Shown piece after piece: positions 14,027 through 23,297 of a DNA stretch of 64,000 nucleotides. The translations under genes were made by a program, and so were the position numbers. Under the pieces are notes generated by a model, which was not told the DNA's origin, did no database searches, and saw nothing but the letters and a program-made list of their open reading frames with translations. Every line of letters begins with the position of its first letter. Position 1 is the stretch's first letter. The stretch is from Microcella humidisoli (lineage in GTDB: Bacteria > Actinomycetota > Actinomycetes > Actinomycetales > Microbacteriaceae). The stretch spans positions 2,108,001 through 2,172,000 of the forward strand of contig NZ_CP101497.1 of NCBI RefSeq assembly GCF_024362325.1, given 5' to 3'.

Positions 14027-15703
14027 ATGCCCACCGAACTCTTCCGCCCGCCCGTTCTCGATCCCGGCACGCTGCGCATCATCCCGCTCGGTGGCATCGG
14101 CGAGATCGGCCGCAACATGACCGTCTTCGAGATCGACGGAAAGCTGCTCATCATCGACTGCGGCGTGCTCTTCCCCGAAGAGACCCAGCCCGGCGTCGAC
14201 CTGATCCTCCCCGACTTCGAGCCCATCCGCGATCGTCTCGACGACATCATCGCCGTCGTGTTGACGCACGGTCACGAAGACCACATCGGCGCCGTGCCCT
14301 ACCTGCTGCGCATGCGGCAGGACATCCCGATCCTCGGCTCGAAGCTCACGCTCGCCTTCATCGAGGCGAAGCTCAAGGAGCACCGCATTGAGCCCTACAC
14401 CCACATGGTGCGGGAGGGGCAGGTCGAGAAGCTCGGACCGTTCACCCTCGAATTCATCGCCGTCAACCACTCGATTCCGGATGCCCTCGCCATCGTCGTG
14501 CAGACCGCGGGCGGCACGGTGCTGCACACGGGTGACTTCAAGATGGACCAGTTGCCCTTGGATGACCGCATCACCGACCTGCGTGCGATCGCCCGCTGGG
14601 GCGAGCAGGGCGTCGACCTCGTGCTGAGCGACTCGACGAACGCCGATGTTCCCGGGTTCACGGCGCTCGAGCGCGACATCGGGCCGGTGCTCGAGAGCGT
14701 GATCGCGCGCGCCCCGCGCCGCGTCATCGTCGCGAGCTTCTCGAGCCACGTGCACCGCGTGCAGCAGGTGCTCGATGCCGCGCACGCGAACGGGCGCAAG
14801 GTCGCGCTCATGGGCCGCAGCATGGTGCGCAACATGACGATCGCGGCCGATCTCGGCTTCTTGAAGGTGCCCGACGACATCCTCATCGACCACAAGAAGG
14901 CCGCGAACCTGCCCGACGACCAGATCGTCTACATGTCGACCGGCAGTCAGGGCGAGCCCATGGCGGTGCTCGCGCGCATGGCCAACCTCGAGCACCAGAT
15001 CGAGATCGGCTCGGGCGACACCGTCATCCTCGCCTCGAGCCTCATCCCGGGCAACGAGAACGCTGTCTACCGCGTCATCAACGGCCTCATGAAGCTCGGA
15101 GCCAAGGTCGTGCACAAGGGCACGTCTCGCGTTCACGTCTCGGGTCACGCCTCGGCGGGCGAGCTGCTCTACTTCTACAACGTGCTGCACCCGACGAACG
15201 TCATGCCCGTGCACGGCGAGCAGCGCCACCTGGTCGCGAACGCCGAACTCGCGATCGCGACGGGCGTGCCCGAGAAGAACGTCATCGTGGGCGAGAACGG
15301 CACGGTCGTCGATCTGCGCGGCGGTGTCGCGCGCGTGACGGGCCAGCTCGACATCGGCTTCGTGTACGTCGACGGTTCGACGGTCGGCGAGATCACCGAC
15401 GCCGATCTGAAAGACCGCCGCATCCTCGCTGAAGAGGGCTTCATCTCGATCTTCGTGGCCATGGATGCTCAGACCGGCAAGGTCGTCGTCGGCCCTGAGA
15501 TCCACGCGCGCGGGTTCGCTCCCGACGAGGCGATCTTCGACGACGTCAAGCCGCAGATCATCAAGGCGTTGGTGGATGCCGCCTCCAACGGCACCCGCGA
15601 CACGCACGCGTTCAGCCAGGTTGTGCGCCGCGTCGTCGGCCGCTGGGTCAACACGCAGCACCGCCGGCGTCCGATGATCGTTCCCGTGGTGATCGAGGCC
15701 TAG
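14027..15703 (+). CDS. rnj: Ribonuclease J
   Basis: This is a 558-residue beta-CASP metallo-beta-lactamase nuclease with 5'-3' exo- and endonuclease activity in mRNA decay and rRNA maturation. The zinc motif HGHEDH is at residues 81-86 (LTHGHEDHIGAV), further metal ligands lie in VNHSIPDA and LHTGDFKMD, and the beta-CASP part contains SFSSHVHRVQ and GSQGEPMAVLARMA. VHVSGHASAGEL holds the late metal/His motif. Length and motif order match RNase J. It is downstream of dapA and probably co-transcribed. An inverted repeat follows the stop. Confidence 0.95.
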   Translation: MPTELFRPPVLDPGTLRIIPLGGIGEIGRNMTVFEIDGKLLIIDCGVLFPEETQPGVDLILPDFEPIRDRLDDIIAVVLTHGHEDHIGAVPYLLRMRQDIPILGSKLTLAFIEAKLKEHRIEPYTHMVREGQVEKLGPFTLEFIAVNHSIPDALAIVVQTAGGTVLHTGDFKMDQLPLDDRITDLRAIARWGEQGVDLVLSDSTNADVPGFTALERDIGPVLESVIARAPRRVIVASFSSHVHRVQQVLDAAHANGRKVALMGRSMVRNMTIAADLGFLKVPDDILIDHKKAANLPDDQIVYMSTGSQGEPMAVLARMANLEHQIEIGSGDTVILASSLIPGNENAVYRVINGLMKLGAKVVHKGTSRVHVSGHASAGELLYFYNVLHPTNVMPVHGEQRHLVANAELAIATGVPEKNVIVGENGTVVDLRGGVARVTGQLDIGFVYVDGSTVGEITDADLKDRRILAEEGFISIFVAMDAQTGKVVVGPEIHARGFAPDEAIFDDVKPQIIKALVDAASNGTRDTHAFSQVVRRVVGRWVNTQHRRRPMIVPVVIEA

Positions 15704-15734
15704 CCGCCTCGATCACCCAATCGGTGCTGGATTG

Positions 15735-15755
15735 CCGCGCCGCGCGGCGGCGCGG
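15735..15755 (+). terminator. Candidate terminator after the RNase J gene
   Basis: CCGCGCCGC (15735-15743) and GCGGCGCGG (15747-15755) form a 9-bp GC-rich stem with a 3-base loop, 32 bases after the stop codon. There is no U-tract, as is common in high-GC actinobacteria. Confidence 0.45.
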
Positions 15756-15801
15756 GCCGAGGCCTAGCGTCGAGGGCGTAGCCTCCAGCGCACAGCCTCT
15801 C

Positions 15802-15807
15802 TATGCT
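15802..15807 (+). promoter_or_regulatory. -10 hexamer for the lipoprotein gene (leaderless type)
   Basis: TATGCT ends six bases before the ATG at 15814. Confidence 0.5.
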
Positions 15808-15813
15808 GTGCCC

Positions 15814-16515
15814 ATGAAGGCCTACTGGGCGGTTCCCTCGGCGGGGCTCCTGCTCGCCCTTGCGGCGTGTGCTCCTGAGTTCCCGAGCGCCGAGCCCGGC
15901 CCGAGCGAGAGCTCGAGTTCGAGCGCACCCACTGAGCCCAGCCCCGACCCCACGCGGCCATCCGCTGACGAGCTCGCGCTCGCGCCCGGGTCCCTCAACC
16001 TGCTCGTGATCGGGCAGCCGGCTCCGGCCCCCGACGATCCGAGGGCGATGATCGTGTTCGACCCGGAAGCGTGCGTGGATCCCGATTTCGGGATCGCGCC
16101 GGGTGATCCCGCGGCCGGGCTGTGGCGAGCGGTGCCCGACTACGCGGGCTCGGATGGCGCCGGGCTCTTCGGCGTCGCCGTGGGAGAGTCGGGCGAGGTC
16201 GGCGCCATCCAGGTGATCGGTCCGTCGACCGTGCCGACGACCGAGGGCATCGTCATCGGTTCGACGGTCACCGAGCTGCTGGCCGCCTACCCGACGATCA
16301 CCGGTCCGATCGACGCGGTCGTGAGTAGGCTCTACGTCGTCGACGAGGGTGCCGGCCGCCTGGTCTTCGAGGTCTCGTGGAACGACAGCGCGTTCGAGCC
16401 CTACTGGCTGCCCGACGAGCTCGACCGCGTCGTCGTCATGACGACGCACCCCACCTCGGTCGCTCCGTTCGCAGTCTGGGCGACCGACGGCGGCGTGGGC
16501 TACTGCGGCGTCTGA
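15814..16515 (+). CDS. Hypothetical lipoprotein
   Basis: This is a 233-residue predicted lipoprotein. A signal peptide with hydrophobic core AGLLLALAAC ends in the lipobox LAAC, so the mature protein begins at that Cys and is anchored to the outer face of the membrane. A Ser/Pro-rich linker (residues about 25-50) precedes a folded domain with IVIGSTVTELLAAYP, which resembles the clan of small extracytoplasmic proteins with SmpA/BamE-like GMT-type motifs, though I cannot assign it. Two Cys residues (PEACVDPDFG and the C-terminal GYCGV) may form a disulfide. Its role is unknown. It has its own candidate promoter and precedes ftsK. Confidence 0.75.
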   Translation: MKAYWAVPSAGLLLALAACAPEFPSAEPGPSESSSSSAPTEPSPDPTRPSADELALAPGSLNLLVIGQPAPAPDDPRAMIVFDPEACVDPDFGIAPGDPAAGLWRAVPDYAGSDGAGLFGVAVGESGEVGAIQVIGPSTVPTTEGIVIGSTVTELLAAYPTITGPIDAVVSRLYVVDEGAGRLVFEVSWNDSAFEPYWLPDELDRVVVMTTHPTSVAPFAVWATDGGVGYCGV

Positions 16516-16572
16516 GCCCGGCGCGCCCGGCGTCGGCGCGTGTCGCCCCCGGCCGCGGTCGCACGGCGCGGG

Positions 16573-16578
16573 TACCGT
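16573..16578 (+). promoter_or_regulatory. -10 hexamer for ftsK (leaderless type)
   Basis: TACCGT ends six bases before the ATG at 16585. Confidence 0.5.
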
Positions 16579-16584
16579 AGGCGC

Positions 16585-19257
16585 ATGGCATCGAGCACCC
16601 GGTCGTCGTCGCGCCCGCGCGCCGCATCAGCGCGCTCGGGTGGCGCATCGAGCCGCTCGCGCACGCAGCCCACGAAGAAGCTGCCGGCCGCCCCTGAGCC
16701 CGAGCAGGGCATCCTGACTCGTCTCTGGATGGGCCTCGCCCACATGACGGGCGCGACGTTCCGCGTGCTCGGCCGCGAGACGCTCGCGAAAGAGGAGCGG
16801 CGCGACGGCGTGCCGTTCTTCATCGTCGTGCTCGCGATCGCAGGTGCCGTCGTCGAATGGTTCTTCGCCACCGACCCCGTGGCCGTCGCCCTCAATGCCT
16901 GGACCTTCGGCGGCCTCGTCGGCCGCGTCTCGTTCGCGCTGCCCGTCATCATGCTCGTGTTCGCCGGCTGGCTCTTCCGGCACCCGGCGAGCGTGCACGA
17001 CAACACGCGCATCGGCATCGGCCTGGGCTTGCTCATCGCGAGCGTCAGCGCGCTCTGCCACATCGCACTCGGGGCCCCGCAGCCCGCGCTGCCCCCGCTC
17101 GCGCTCGCCCAGGCCGGCGGCATCCTGGGCTGGATCCTCGGCGGGGTGCTGCTGCTCGCGACCGTCTACGTCGCCGTGCCGGCCCTCGTGGTGCTCGCCG
17201 CCCTCTCGGTGCTCATCATGACGAAGACCCCGCCGAACCGCATCGGCGATCGCCTGCGCGAGCTCTACAGCTACCTGTTCGGCGCCGAGCTCGCGCCGCG
17301 CGAGCCGAAGGCGAAGGCCGAGACCGAGAGCGTCGAGTTCGGGTCGCTCACCGATCTCGGCCTCGACATGGACGACACGAGCTCGATGCCCTGGTGGCGC
17401 AAGGGCAAGTCGACGCGCGAGTCGGCGGCGTTCGACAGCCCCGTCGAGCGCGAGCAGGCCACCGAGGTCATCGACGCGGCGCAGCGCGCTGCTGTCACCG
17501 AGAGCCTCGACGACGTGCTGACGGCCGCCGAGCGCGCCGTGCGCCGGTTCACGGGCGAGGTGGATGCCGCGCCCGCGGCTCGCGAGCAGGTCGCGCCCGC
17601 CGTCCTCCCGGGCTTCGCCACGAGCGCAAGCGAGAAGGGCGCAGCGGGGGAGTTCGCCCCTCCGGCACGGTCGCGCACCGGGACGCCGTACCGGCTGCCG
17701 GCGGCCTCGCTGCTCGCTCCGGGCGATCCGCCGAAGTCGAAGTCGGCGGCCAACGACTCGGTCGTCGCGGCGATCACCGAGGTGCTCGCGCAGTTCCAGG
17801 TCGACGCGCGCGTCACGGGCTTCAGCCGCGGTCCGAGCGTCACGCGCTACGAGGTCGAGCTCGGCCCGGGCGTCAAGGTCGAGCGCTTTACGGCGCTCAC
17901 CAAGAACATCTCGTACGCCGTCGCGAGCAACGAGGTCAACATCCTGTCGCCGATTCCCGGCAAGAGCGCGATCGGCGTCGAGATCCCCAACGTCGACCGC
18001 GAGATCGTCAGCCTCGGCGATGTGCTGCGCTCGAGCGCGGCCTCCAAGGCCCTGCACCCCATGACGATCGGGGTGGGCAAGGACGTCGAGGGCGGCTACG
18101 TCGTCGCCAACCTCGCGAAGATGCCCCACCTGCTCGTCGCCGGTTCGACGGGCTCGGGCAAGTCGAGCTTCGTCAACTCGATGATCACGAGCGTGCTCAT
18201 GCGGGCGAAGCCCGCCGAGGTGCGCATGGTGCTCGTCGACCCGAAGCGCGTCGAGCTCGCCGCCTACCAGGGCGTGCCGCACCTCATCACCCCCATCATC
18301 ACGAACCCCAAGAAGGCGGCCGAGGCGCTGCAGTGGGTCGTCAAGGAGATGGACATGCGGTACGACGACCTCGCGTCGTTCGGGTTCCGCCACATCGACG
18401 ACTTCAACCGCGCGGTGCTCGCGAACGAGATCGAGCTTCCCGAGGGCAGCAAGCGTCAGCTGCAGCCCTACCCGTACCTGCTCGTGGTGGTCGACGAGCT
18501 CGCGGACCTCATGATGGTCGCCCCGCGCGATGTCGAAGACTCGATCGTGCGCATCACGCAGCTTGCCCGCGCGTCCGGCATCCACCTCGTGCTTGCCACC
18601 CAGCGTCCGAGTGTCGACGTCGTCACGGGCCTCATCAAGGCCAACGTGCCGAGCCGGCTCGCGTTCGCGGTGTCGAGCATGACCGACAGCCGCGTCATCC
18701 TCGACCAGCCGGGCGCCGACAAGCTCATCGGCCAGGGCGACGCGCTCTTCCTGCCGATGGGCGCCTCGAAGGCCGTGCGCGTGCAGGGCGCGTGGGTCAC
18801 CGAGCACGAGATCGCGGCGGTCGTCGAGCACGTGAAGAAGCAGGCGCTGCCCGAGTACCGCGACGACGTCGCGGCCGAGGCGACCAAGCGCGAGATCGAC
18901 GCCGACATCGGCGACGACCTCGAGGTGCTGCTCGCCGCCGCCGAGCTCGTCATCAGCACCCAGTTCGGCTCGACCTCGATGCTGCAGCGCAAGCTGCGCG
19001 TCGGCTTCGCGAAGGCCGGCCGGCTCATGGATCTGCTCGAATCGCGCGAGATCGTCGGCCCCTCCGAAGGCTCGAAGGCGCGCGACGTGCTCGTGAGCCC
19101 CGACCAGCTTCCCGAGGTGCTCGCGCGGCTTCGGGGCGAGGATGCTGCGCCCGCGTCGCGCGTCGCGGACGACCCCGTCCCGCGCATGACGGAGGGGTAT
19201 CCTGAGGTCGAGGGCGGCTCTGATGAGGACGCCTGGCAGTTGACCGACCGCGAGTGA
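16585..19257 (+). CDS. ftsK: DNA translocase FtsK/SpoIIIE family
   Basis: This is an 890-residue septal DNA pump that moves chromosome termini during division. An Arg/Ser-rich N terminus is followed by four hydrophobic segments (about residues 75-215), a charged linker, the alpha-beta motor and the gamma domain. Walker A is [12 protein letters not shown], Walker B is [14 protein letters not shown], and [20 protein letters not shown] is the FtsK arginine-finger region. The gamma winged helix ([20 protein letters not shown]) reads the polar DNA motif. The linker is short (about 150 residues), as usual for actinobacterial FtsK. It precedes pgsA. Confidence 0.95.
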   Translation: MASSTRSSSRPRAASARSGGASSRSRTQPTKKLPAAPEPEQGILTRLWMGLAHMTGATFRVLGRETLAKEERRDGVPFFIVVLAIAGAVVEWFFATDPVAVALNAWTFGGLVGRVSFALPVIMLVFAGWLFRHPASVHDNTRIGIGLGLLIASVSALCHIALGAPQPALPPLALAQAGGILGWILGGVLLLATVYVAVPALVVLAALSVLIMTKTPPNRIGDRLRELYSYLFGAELAPREPKAKAETESVEFGSLTDLGLDMDDTSSMPWWRKGKSTRESAAFDSPVEREQATEVIDAAQRAAVTESLDDVLTAAERAVRRFTGEVDAAPAAREQVAPAVLPGFATSASEKGAAGEFAPPARSRTGTPYRLPAASLLAPGDPPKSKSAANDSVVAAITEVLAQFQVDARVTGFSRGPSVTRYEVELGPGVKVERFTALTKNISYAVASNEVNILSPIPGKSAIGVEIPNVDREIVSLGDVLRSSAASKALHPMTIGVGKDVEGGYVVANLAKMPHLLVAGSTGSGKSSFVNSMITSVLMRAKPAEVRMVLVDPKRVELAAYQGVPHLITPIITNPKKAAEALQWVVKEMDMRYDDLASFGFRHIDDFNRAVLANEIELPEGSKRQLQPYPYLLVVVDELADLMMVAPRDVEDSIVRITQLARASGIHLVLATQRPSVDVVTGLIKANVPSRLAFAVSSMTDSRVILDQPGADKLIGQGDALFLPMGASKAVRVQGAWVTEHEIAAVVEHVKKQALPEYRDDVAAEATKREIDADIGDDLEVLLAAAELVISTQFGSTSMLQRKLRVGFAKAGRLMDLLESREIVGPSEGSKARDVLVSPDQLPEVLARLRGEDAAPASRVADDPVPRMTEGYPEVEGGSDEDAWQLTDRE

Positions 19258-19300
19258 CGCCGCTCAGGCCCGCACCGCGACCATCAGCCGGGAGGCCCGC

Positions 19301-19936
19301 GTGACCGAGTCCGAGGCGAGCGCCCGGTCCTACTCCCTCCGCGGGCGGGTCGTGCGCGCTGGCGAGTCGCCGGCGAGCAGCGGCAACCTGGCGAACATCA
19401 TCACGGTGGTGCGCATCCTGCTCGCCCCCGTCTTCGTCGTGCTGCTCGTGCTCGACGGCGGGGCCGACGGCCCGCTGCGCATCGCCGCGGCTCTGCTGTT
19501 CATCGTCGCCATCGCGACCGACGGCGTTGACGGCATGCTGGCCCGCCGACGCAATCTCGTGACCGACCTCGGCATCCTGCTCGACCCCATCGCCGACAAG
19601 CTGCTCACGGGCGCGGCCCTCGTCATGCTCGCGGTGCTCGCCGAGCTGCCGGTCTGGGTCGTCGTCGTGATCCTCGTGCGCGAGTGGGGCATCACGCTGT
19701 TCCGGTTCCTCATGCTGCGCGACCGCGTGATTCCTGCCTCGCGGGGCGGCAAGCTCAAGACCGTCGTGCAGTCGGTCGCCATCTCGTCAGCACTGCTGCC
19801 GCTCTGGAACCTCTTCGGCGAGTGGGTGCACGTCGTCAACACCGTGCTCATGTCGGCGGCGTTCGTGCTCACGGTCGTCACCGGCATCGACTACCTCGTG
19901 CAGGCGTGGCGCCAGAACCGGGCCGCCGCGTCGTGA
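19301..19936 (+). CDS. pgsA: CDP-diacylglycerol-glycerol-3-phosphate 3-phosphatidyltransferase
   Basis: PgsA forms phosphatidylglycerophosphate from CDP-diacylglycerol and glycerol-3-phosphate at the membrane. This 211-residue protein shows the CDP-alcohol phosphotransferase signature spread over TDGVDGMLARR and LGILLDPIADK, giving the DG-x2-DG-x2-AR-x8-G-x3-D-x3-D pattern with its four Asp residues. About five hydrophobic segments are visible. The first 28 residues form a hydrophilic leader. Its TGA overlaps the GTG of the CinA-domain gene, so the two are coupled. The order ftsK-pgsA-cinA-clgR is the actinobacterial standard. Confidence 0.93.
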   Translation: MTESEASARSYSLRGRVVRAGESPASSGNLANIITVVRILLAPVFVVLLVLDGGADGPLRIAAALLFIVAIATDGVDGMLARRRNLVTDLGILLDPIADKLLTGAALVMLAVLAELPVWVVVVILVREWGITLFRFLMLRDRVIPASRGGKLKTVVQSVAISSALLPLWNLFGEWVHVVNTVLMSAAFVLTVVTGIDYLVQAWRQNRAAAS

Positions 19937-20430
19937 CCGCTGCCGACCGTGCGGCCGGGCTCGTCGACCGGCTCACGACGGTCGGGCGGTCGGTCGCGGT
20001 CGCCGAGTCGCTGACCGGCGGTGCCGTGGTGGCCGCGCTCGTGGGAGTGCCGGGCGCGTCGCTCGTCGTGCGCGGCGGCATCGTCGCCTACGACACGGCG
20101 CTCAAGGCCAGCCTGCTCGGCGTTCCGGCCGGGCTGCTCGCTCAGCACGGACCCGTGCATCCCGAGGTCGCGGCGGCCATGGCCGAGGGGGTTCGCGGTG
20201 CCGCGGCGGTCGGGGGGCATCCCGCCGATTTCGGGGTGGCGACGACGGGCGTCGCCGGACCGGACCCGCAAGGAGCAGCCCCGGTGGGCCTGGTCTATGT
20301 CGCGGTCGCGGATGCGGCGGGCACGACGGTGCGCGAGCACCGCTTTGCGGGCGGCCGCGCCGCGATCCGGGCTCAGGCCTGCGATGCGGCGCTCGACCTG
20401 CTCGCCGAGGTGCTCGCCGAGCGTGCGTGA
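19933..20430 (+). CDS. CinA C-terminal domain protein (nicotinamide-nucleotide amidase)
   Basis: This is a 165-residue stand-alone CinA C-terminal (PncC-type) domain, which deamidates nicotinamide mononucleotide to nicotinate mononucleotide in NAD recycling. VAVAESLTGGAV carries the catalytic Ser and the nearby Thr, VRGGIVAYDTALKASLLGV follows, and GVAGPDPQGAAPVGLVYVA is the second conserved loop. The N-terminal molybdopterin-binding half of full CinA is absent, as is typical of actinobacteria. It starts at GTG 19933 inside the pgsA stop and is followed by the clgR promoter region. Confidence 0.92.
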   Translation: MTAADRAAGLVDRLTTVGRSVAVAESLTGGAVVAALVGVPGASLVVRGGIVAYDTALKASLLGVPAGLLAQHGPVHPEVAAAMAEGVRGAAAVGGHPADFGVATTGVAGPDPQGAAPVGLVYVAVADAAGTTVREHRFAGGRAAIRAQACDAALDLLAEVLAERA

Positions 20431-20463
20431 GGCGCTGTCGGGAATGACTGGGGTGACAGTCGT

Positions 20464-20543
20464 GTTACAGACAGCAGACTGACAACCCCTGCTCAGGTGG
20501 CGGCGGTTACAGTGAAGCAATCCGGTTCCGGTAGTGTTACCGG
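20464..20543 (+). promoter_or_regulatory. clgR upstream region with repeated motifs
   Basis: The 157-base gap before clgR holds two direct copies of GTTACAG (20464-20470 and 20506-20512) and a perfect inverted repeat CCGGTA-GTGT-TACCGG (20528-20543). Which of these is an operator and which a promoter part is not resolved from sequence alone. Confidence 0.35.
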
Positions 20544-20587
20544 CCCGGCGTGATGCTGGCCGTGAGGCGAGTGAAAAGGAGGTCCCC

Positions 20588-20896
20588 ATGGTTCTGGTTC
20601 GACAGGAAATCGGTGAGGTCCTCCGCGACGTGCGTCTGCAGAAGGGCCGCACGTTGCGACAGGTGGCGAGCCGCGCGAGTGTGGCGCTCGGGTACCTGAG
20701 CGAGGTCGAGCGGGGGCAGAAGGAGGCGTCGAGCGAGATTCTCGCCTCGGTCGCCGAAGCCCTCGACACCCCGATCTCGGTCATCATGCGCGAGGTGGGC
20801 GACCGCCTTGCCGTGATCGAGGGTCTCAGCACCGTTCCCGACACGCTGCCCGACGAGCTCGTCGCGCAGTTCGACGCCGACCTGGCGATGCGCTGA
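20588..20896 (+). CDS. clgR: ClgR-type XRE family transcriptional regulator
   Basis: This is a 102-residue helix-turn-helix activator. The HTH is LRDVRLQKGRTLRQVASRASVALGYLSEVERGQKEASSEIL, visible at about residues 11-52. Its wording (LGYLSEVERGQKEASSE) is nearly invariant among ClgR proteins, which activate clpP/clpC and some stress and repair genes in actinobacteria and are themselves degraded by Clp. The ATG at 20588 has a near-perfect Shine-Dalgarno AAAAGGAGGT directly upstream. The gene sits between the cinA-type gene and DUF3046-recA, as in other actinobacteria. Confidence 0.92.
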   Translation: MVLVRQEIGEVLRDVRLQKGRTLRQVASRASVALGYLSEVERGQKEASSEILASVAEALDTPISVIMREVGDRLAVIEGLSTVPDTLPDELVAQFDADLAMR

Positions 20897-20927
20897 CGCC
20901 TGCGCGTCGATCGACCCGGCTGTCACG

Positions 20928-21155
20928 GTGACCCGCAGCGAGTTTCTGCGTGCCATCGCTGACGAGTTCGGCGATGCCTACGGTCGCAGCCTGGTGCGCG
21001 ATCTCGTGCTGTCGCCGCTCGGCGAGCGCACGGCCGATGAGGCGCTGACGGCGGGCGTCGCGCCGCGTGAGGTCTGGCTGGCGTTGTGCGCGGCGATGGA
21101 TGTTCCGCGCGAGCGCTGGTACGGCGCGGGGCGCCCCGAGCCCAAGCGCGGCTAG
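20928..21155 (+). CDS. DUF3046 domain protein
   Basis: This is a 75-residue small protein of the DUF3046 family, found almost exclusively between clgR and recA in actinobacteria. The conserved features are the start TRSEFLRAIADEFGDAYG, the central RDLVLSPLGERTADEAL and the C-terminal REVWLALCAAMDVPRERW. Function is unknown; the fixed position suggests a link with SOS or recombination. It starts with GTG 31 bases after clgR and is likely co-transcribed with it, while recA has its own LexA-controlled promoter. Confidence 0.9.
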   Translation: MTRSEFLRAIADEFGDAYGRSLVRDLVLSPLGERTADEALTAGVAPREVWLALCAAMDVPRERWYGAGRPEPKRG

Positions 21156-21185
21156 CCGCACCGCGACACGCCGCGCGGCGTCGTT

Positions 21186-21199
21186 CGAACATCTGTTCG
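21186..21199. promoter_or_regulatory. LexA (SOS) box upstream of recA
   Basis: CGAAC-ATCT-GTTCG is a perfect match to the actinobacterial LexA consensus CGAAC-N4-GTTCG. It lies 212 bases before the recA ATG, so the recA mRNA would have a leader of roughly 170-200 bases. Confidence 0.9.
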
Positions 21200-21410
21200 C
21201 TTCTCGCATAGACTCCTCCCCAGCGGCACTCGAACACGAGTCACTGCACGTGTTGCGCGTCGAACCCGGCGATGTCGGGTCTGGGGCGTACCGTCGGTCT
21301 CGTCGGCGACAGCCGTCACGCCTTGTCGTGATCCGTCCGGCCCTGCTCCATCGGCCGGACGAGGAGCGACAGAAGACAGGCACACCGCGCACGAGATTGA
21401 AGGAGTCGCA

Positions 21411-22550
21411 ATGCCCTCTGCAGCAGACCGCGAGAAAGCCCTCGAGACGGCCCTCGCCCAGATCGACCGACAGTTCGGCAAGGGCAGCGTCATGCGCCTG
21501 GGCTCCGACGACCGCGCTCCCGTGGCGGTGATCCCGACCGGCTCGATCGCCCTCGACGTCGCTCTCGGCATCGGCGGGCTCCCGCGCGGCCGCATCATCG
21601 AGATCTACGGCCCCGAGTCCTCGGGCAAGACGACGCTCACGCTCCACGCCATCGCGAACGTCCAGAAGGCCGGCGGCATCGCGGCCTTCATCGACGCCGA
21701 GCACGCCCTCGACCCCGACTACGCGCAGAAGCTCGGCGTGGACATCGACCAGTTGCTCGTCTCCCAGCCCGACACGGGTGAGCAGGCGCTCGAGATCGCC
21801 GACATGCTCGTGCGCTCGGGCTCGATCGACCTCGTCGTCATCGACTCGGTCGCGGCGCTCGTGCCGCGCGCCGAGATCGAGGGCGAGATGGGCGACAGCC
21901 ACGTCGGTCTGCAGGCGCGCCTCATGTCGCAGGCGCTCCGCAAGCTCACGGGCGGGCTCAACAGCACGCAGACCTCGATGATCTTCATCAACCAGCTGCG
22001 CGAGAAGATCGGCGTGTTCTTCGGCAGCCCCGAGACCACCGCAGGTGGCAAGGCCCTCAAGTTCTATGCCTCGGTGCGCCTCGATATCCGCCGCATCGAG
22101 ACCTTGAAAGACGGCACCGAGGCGGTCGGCAACCGCACGCGCGTCAAGGTCGTGAAGAACAAGATGGCCCCGCCGTTCAAGCAGGCCGAGTTCGACATCC
22201 TCTACGGCGTCGGCATCTCGCGCGAGGGCAGCCTCATCGACTTCGGCGTCGAGCACGAGATCGTGCGCAAGTCGGGCGCCTGGTACACCTACGAGGGCGA
22301 CCAGCTCGGCCAGGGCAAAGAGAACGCTCGCAACTTCCTGCTCGAGAACCCGGCTATGGCGGCCGAGATCGAGGCGAAGATCCTCGCCAAGCTCGGCATC
22401 GGCGCGAAGCTCGCCGCGGTCGAGCCGGTTGCTCCGGTCGAGAAGGCGCCCAGCAAGGCATCGGCCAAGGCCGCCTCCGTGGCCACCGCTGCCGCTCCTG
22501 CCGCACCGAGCACCGAGCAGCCCGAGCTGCGCGCGGCGGCGGGCGCCTGA
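21411..22550 (+). CDS. recA: Recombinase RecA
   Basis: RecA forms ATP-dependent filaments on single-stranded DNA, catalyses strand exchange and stimulates LexA self-cleavage. This 379-residue protein shows Walker [23 protein letters not shown] Walker B ([12 protein letters not shown]), loop 1 and loop 2 segments ([18 protein letters not shown] and [18 protein letters not shown]) and [11 protein letters not shown]. An Ala-rich tail of about 45 residues follows the core. AGGAG lies at the right distance from the ATG. Its TGA overlaps the recX ATG (TGATG). An SOS box lies upstream at 21186. Confidence 0.98.
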   Translation: MPSAADREKALETALAQIDRQFGKGSVMRLGSDDRAPVAVIPTGSIALDVALGIGGLPRGRIIEIYGPESSGKTTLTLHAIANVQKAGGIAAFIDAEHALDPDYAQKLGVDIDQLLVSQPDTGEQALEIADMLVRSGSIDLVVIDSVAALVPRAEIEGEMGDSHVGLQARLMSQALRKLTGGLNSTQTSMIFINQLREKIGVFFGSPETTAGGKALKFYASVRLDIRRIETLKDGTEAVGNRTRVKVVKNKMAPPFKQAEFDILYGVGISREGSLIDFGVEHEIVRKSGAWYTYEGDQLGQGKENARNFLLENPAMAAEIEAKILAKLGIGAKLAAVEPVAPVEKAPSKASAKAASVATAAAPAAPSTEQPELRAAAGA

Positions 22551-23239
22551 TGCCCGCTTCGCGCGGCCCCGGGCAGAGCGCTGACGGCGTCGACGAGCCG
22601 CAGAGCGGTGCGATCGCCCCGGTCACGTTCCTGCCCGGGGCGCGCGAAGCCCAGGCCGAGCGTGATGCGGCCGACGCCGCGGAGTCGGCCGCGAGTCACG
22701 AGGCCGACGCTCGTCGCGCCGAGAACGTCACCATGCACGCGCTCACCCGTCGCGGGCAGTCGCGCGCCGAGGTGGCCGACCTGTTGCGTCGACGCGAGAT
22801 CGATCCGCATGTTGCGGAAGCCGAGCTCGACCGGCTCGAATCCGTCGGTCTCATCGACGACCGGGCGCTGGCGGCCGATCTCGTCGACCGCTTGCGCACG
22901 CGCAAGAAGCTCGGCGACTCGGCCCTGCGGTCCGAGCTCATGCGACGCAAGCTCGACCGCTCGGCGATCGACGAGGCTCTCGCCGGTGGTGTAGACGACG
23001 ACGCGAACGACGACCTCGTGTTCGAGCTCGCTCGTGATCGGGCGCGGCGGCTGGGCGGTCTCGATCGATCCACCGCCGAGCGGCGGCTCGTCGACTTCCT
23101 CGCCCGCAAAGGCCATTCGGGCAGCGCGGTGCGCGAAGCCGCTCGGCGAGCCCTCGACGACCGCGACGACGAGCTCGCGGGCGACGCGAGTGGGGCCCCC
23201 GCGCGGCTCGCCACCGTGCACCGCGTCGAGTTCCGCTAG
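22550..23239 (+). CDS. recX: Regulatory protein RecX
   Basis: RecX binds RecA filaments and limits their activity. This 229-residue protein has a variable 55-residue N terminus followed by three RecX helical repeats: NVTMHALTRRGQSRAEVADLL, then DRLESVGLIDDRALAADLVD and KKLGDSALRSELMRRKLDR, then a third repeat with GHSGSAVREAARRAL. It overlaps the recA stop by one base and is co-transcribed with recA, which keeps the two in balance. The next gene, miaB, has a separate candidate promoter. Confidence 0.93.
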   Translation: MPASRGPGQSADGVDEPQSGAIAPVTFLPGAREAQAERDAADAAESAASHEADARRAENVTMHALTRRGQSRAEVADLLRRREIDPHVAEAELDRLESVGLIDDRALAADLVDRLRTRKKLGDSALRSELMRRKLDRSAIDEALAGGVDDDANDDLVFELARDRARRLGGLDRSTAERRLVDFLARKGHSGSAVREAARRALDDRDDELAGDASGAPARLATVHRVEFR

Positions 23240-23297
23240 CAGCCACCGCGCACCGAGCCGGGGCCTGGTCCGTCGCGCGCCGTAGACTGAGACGACC

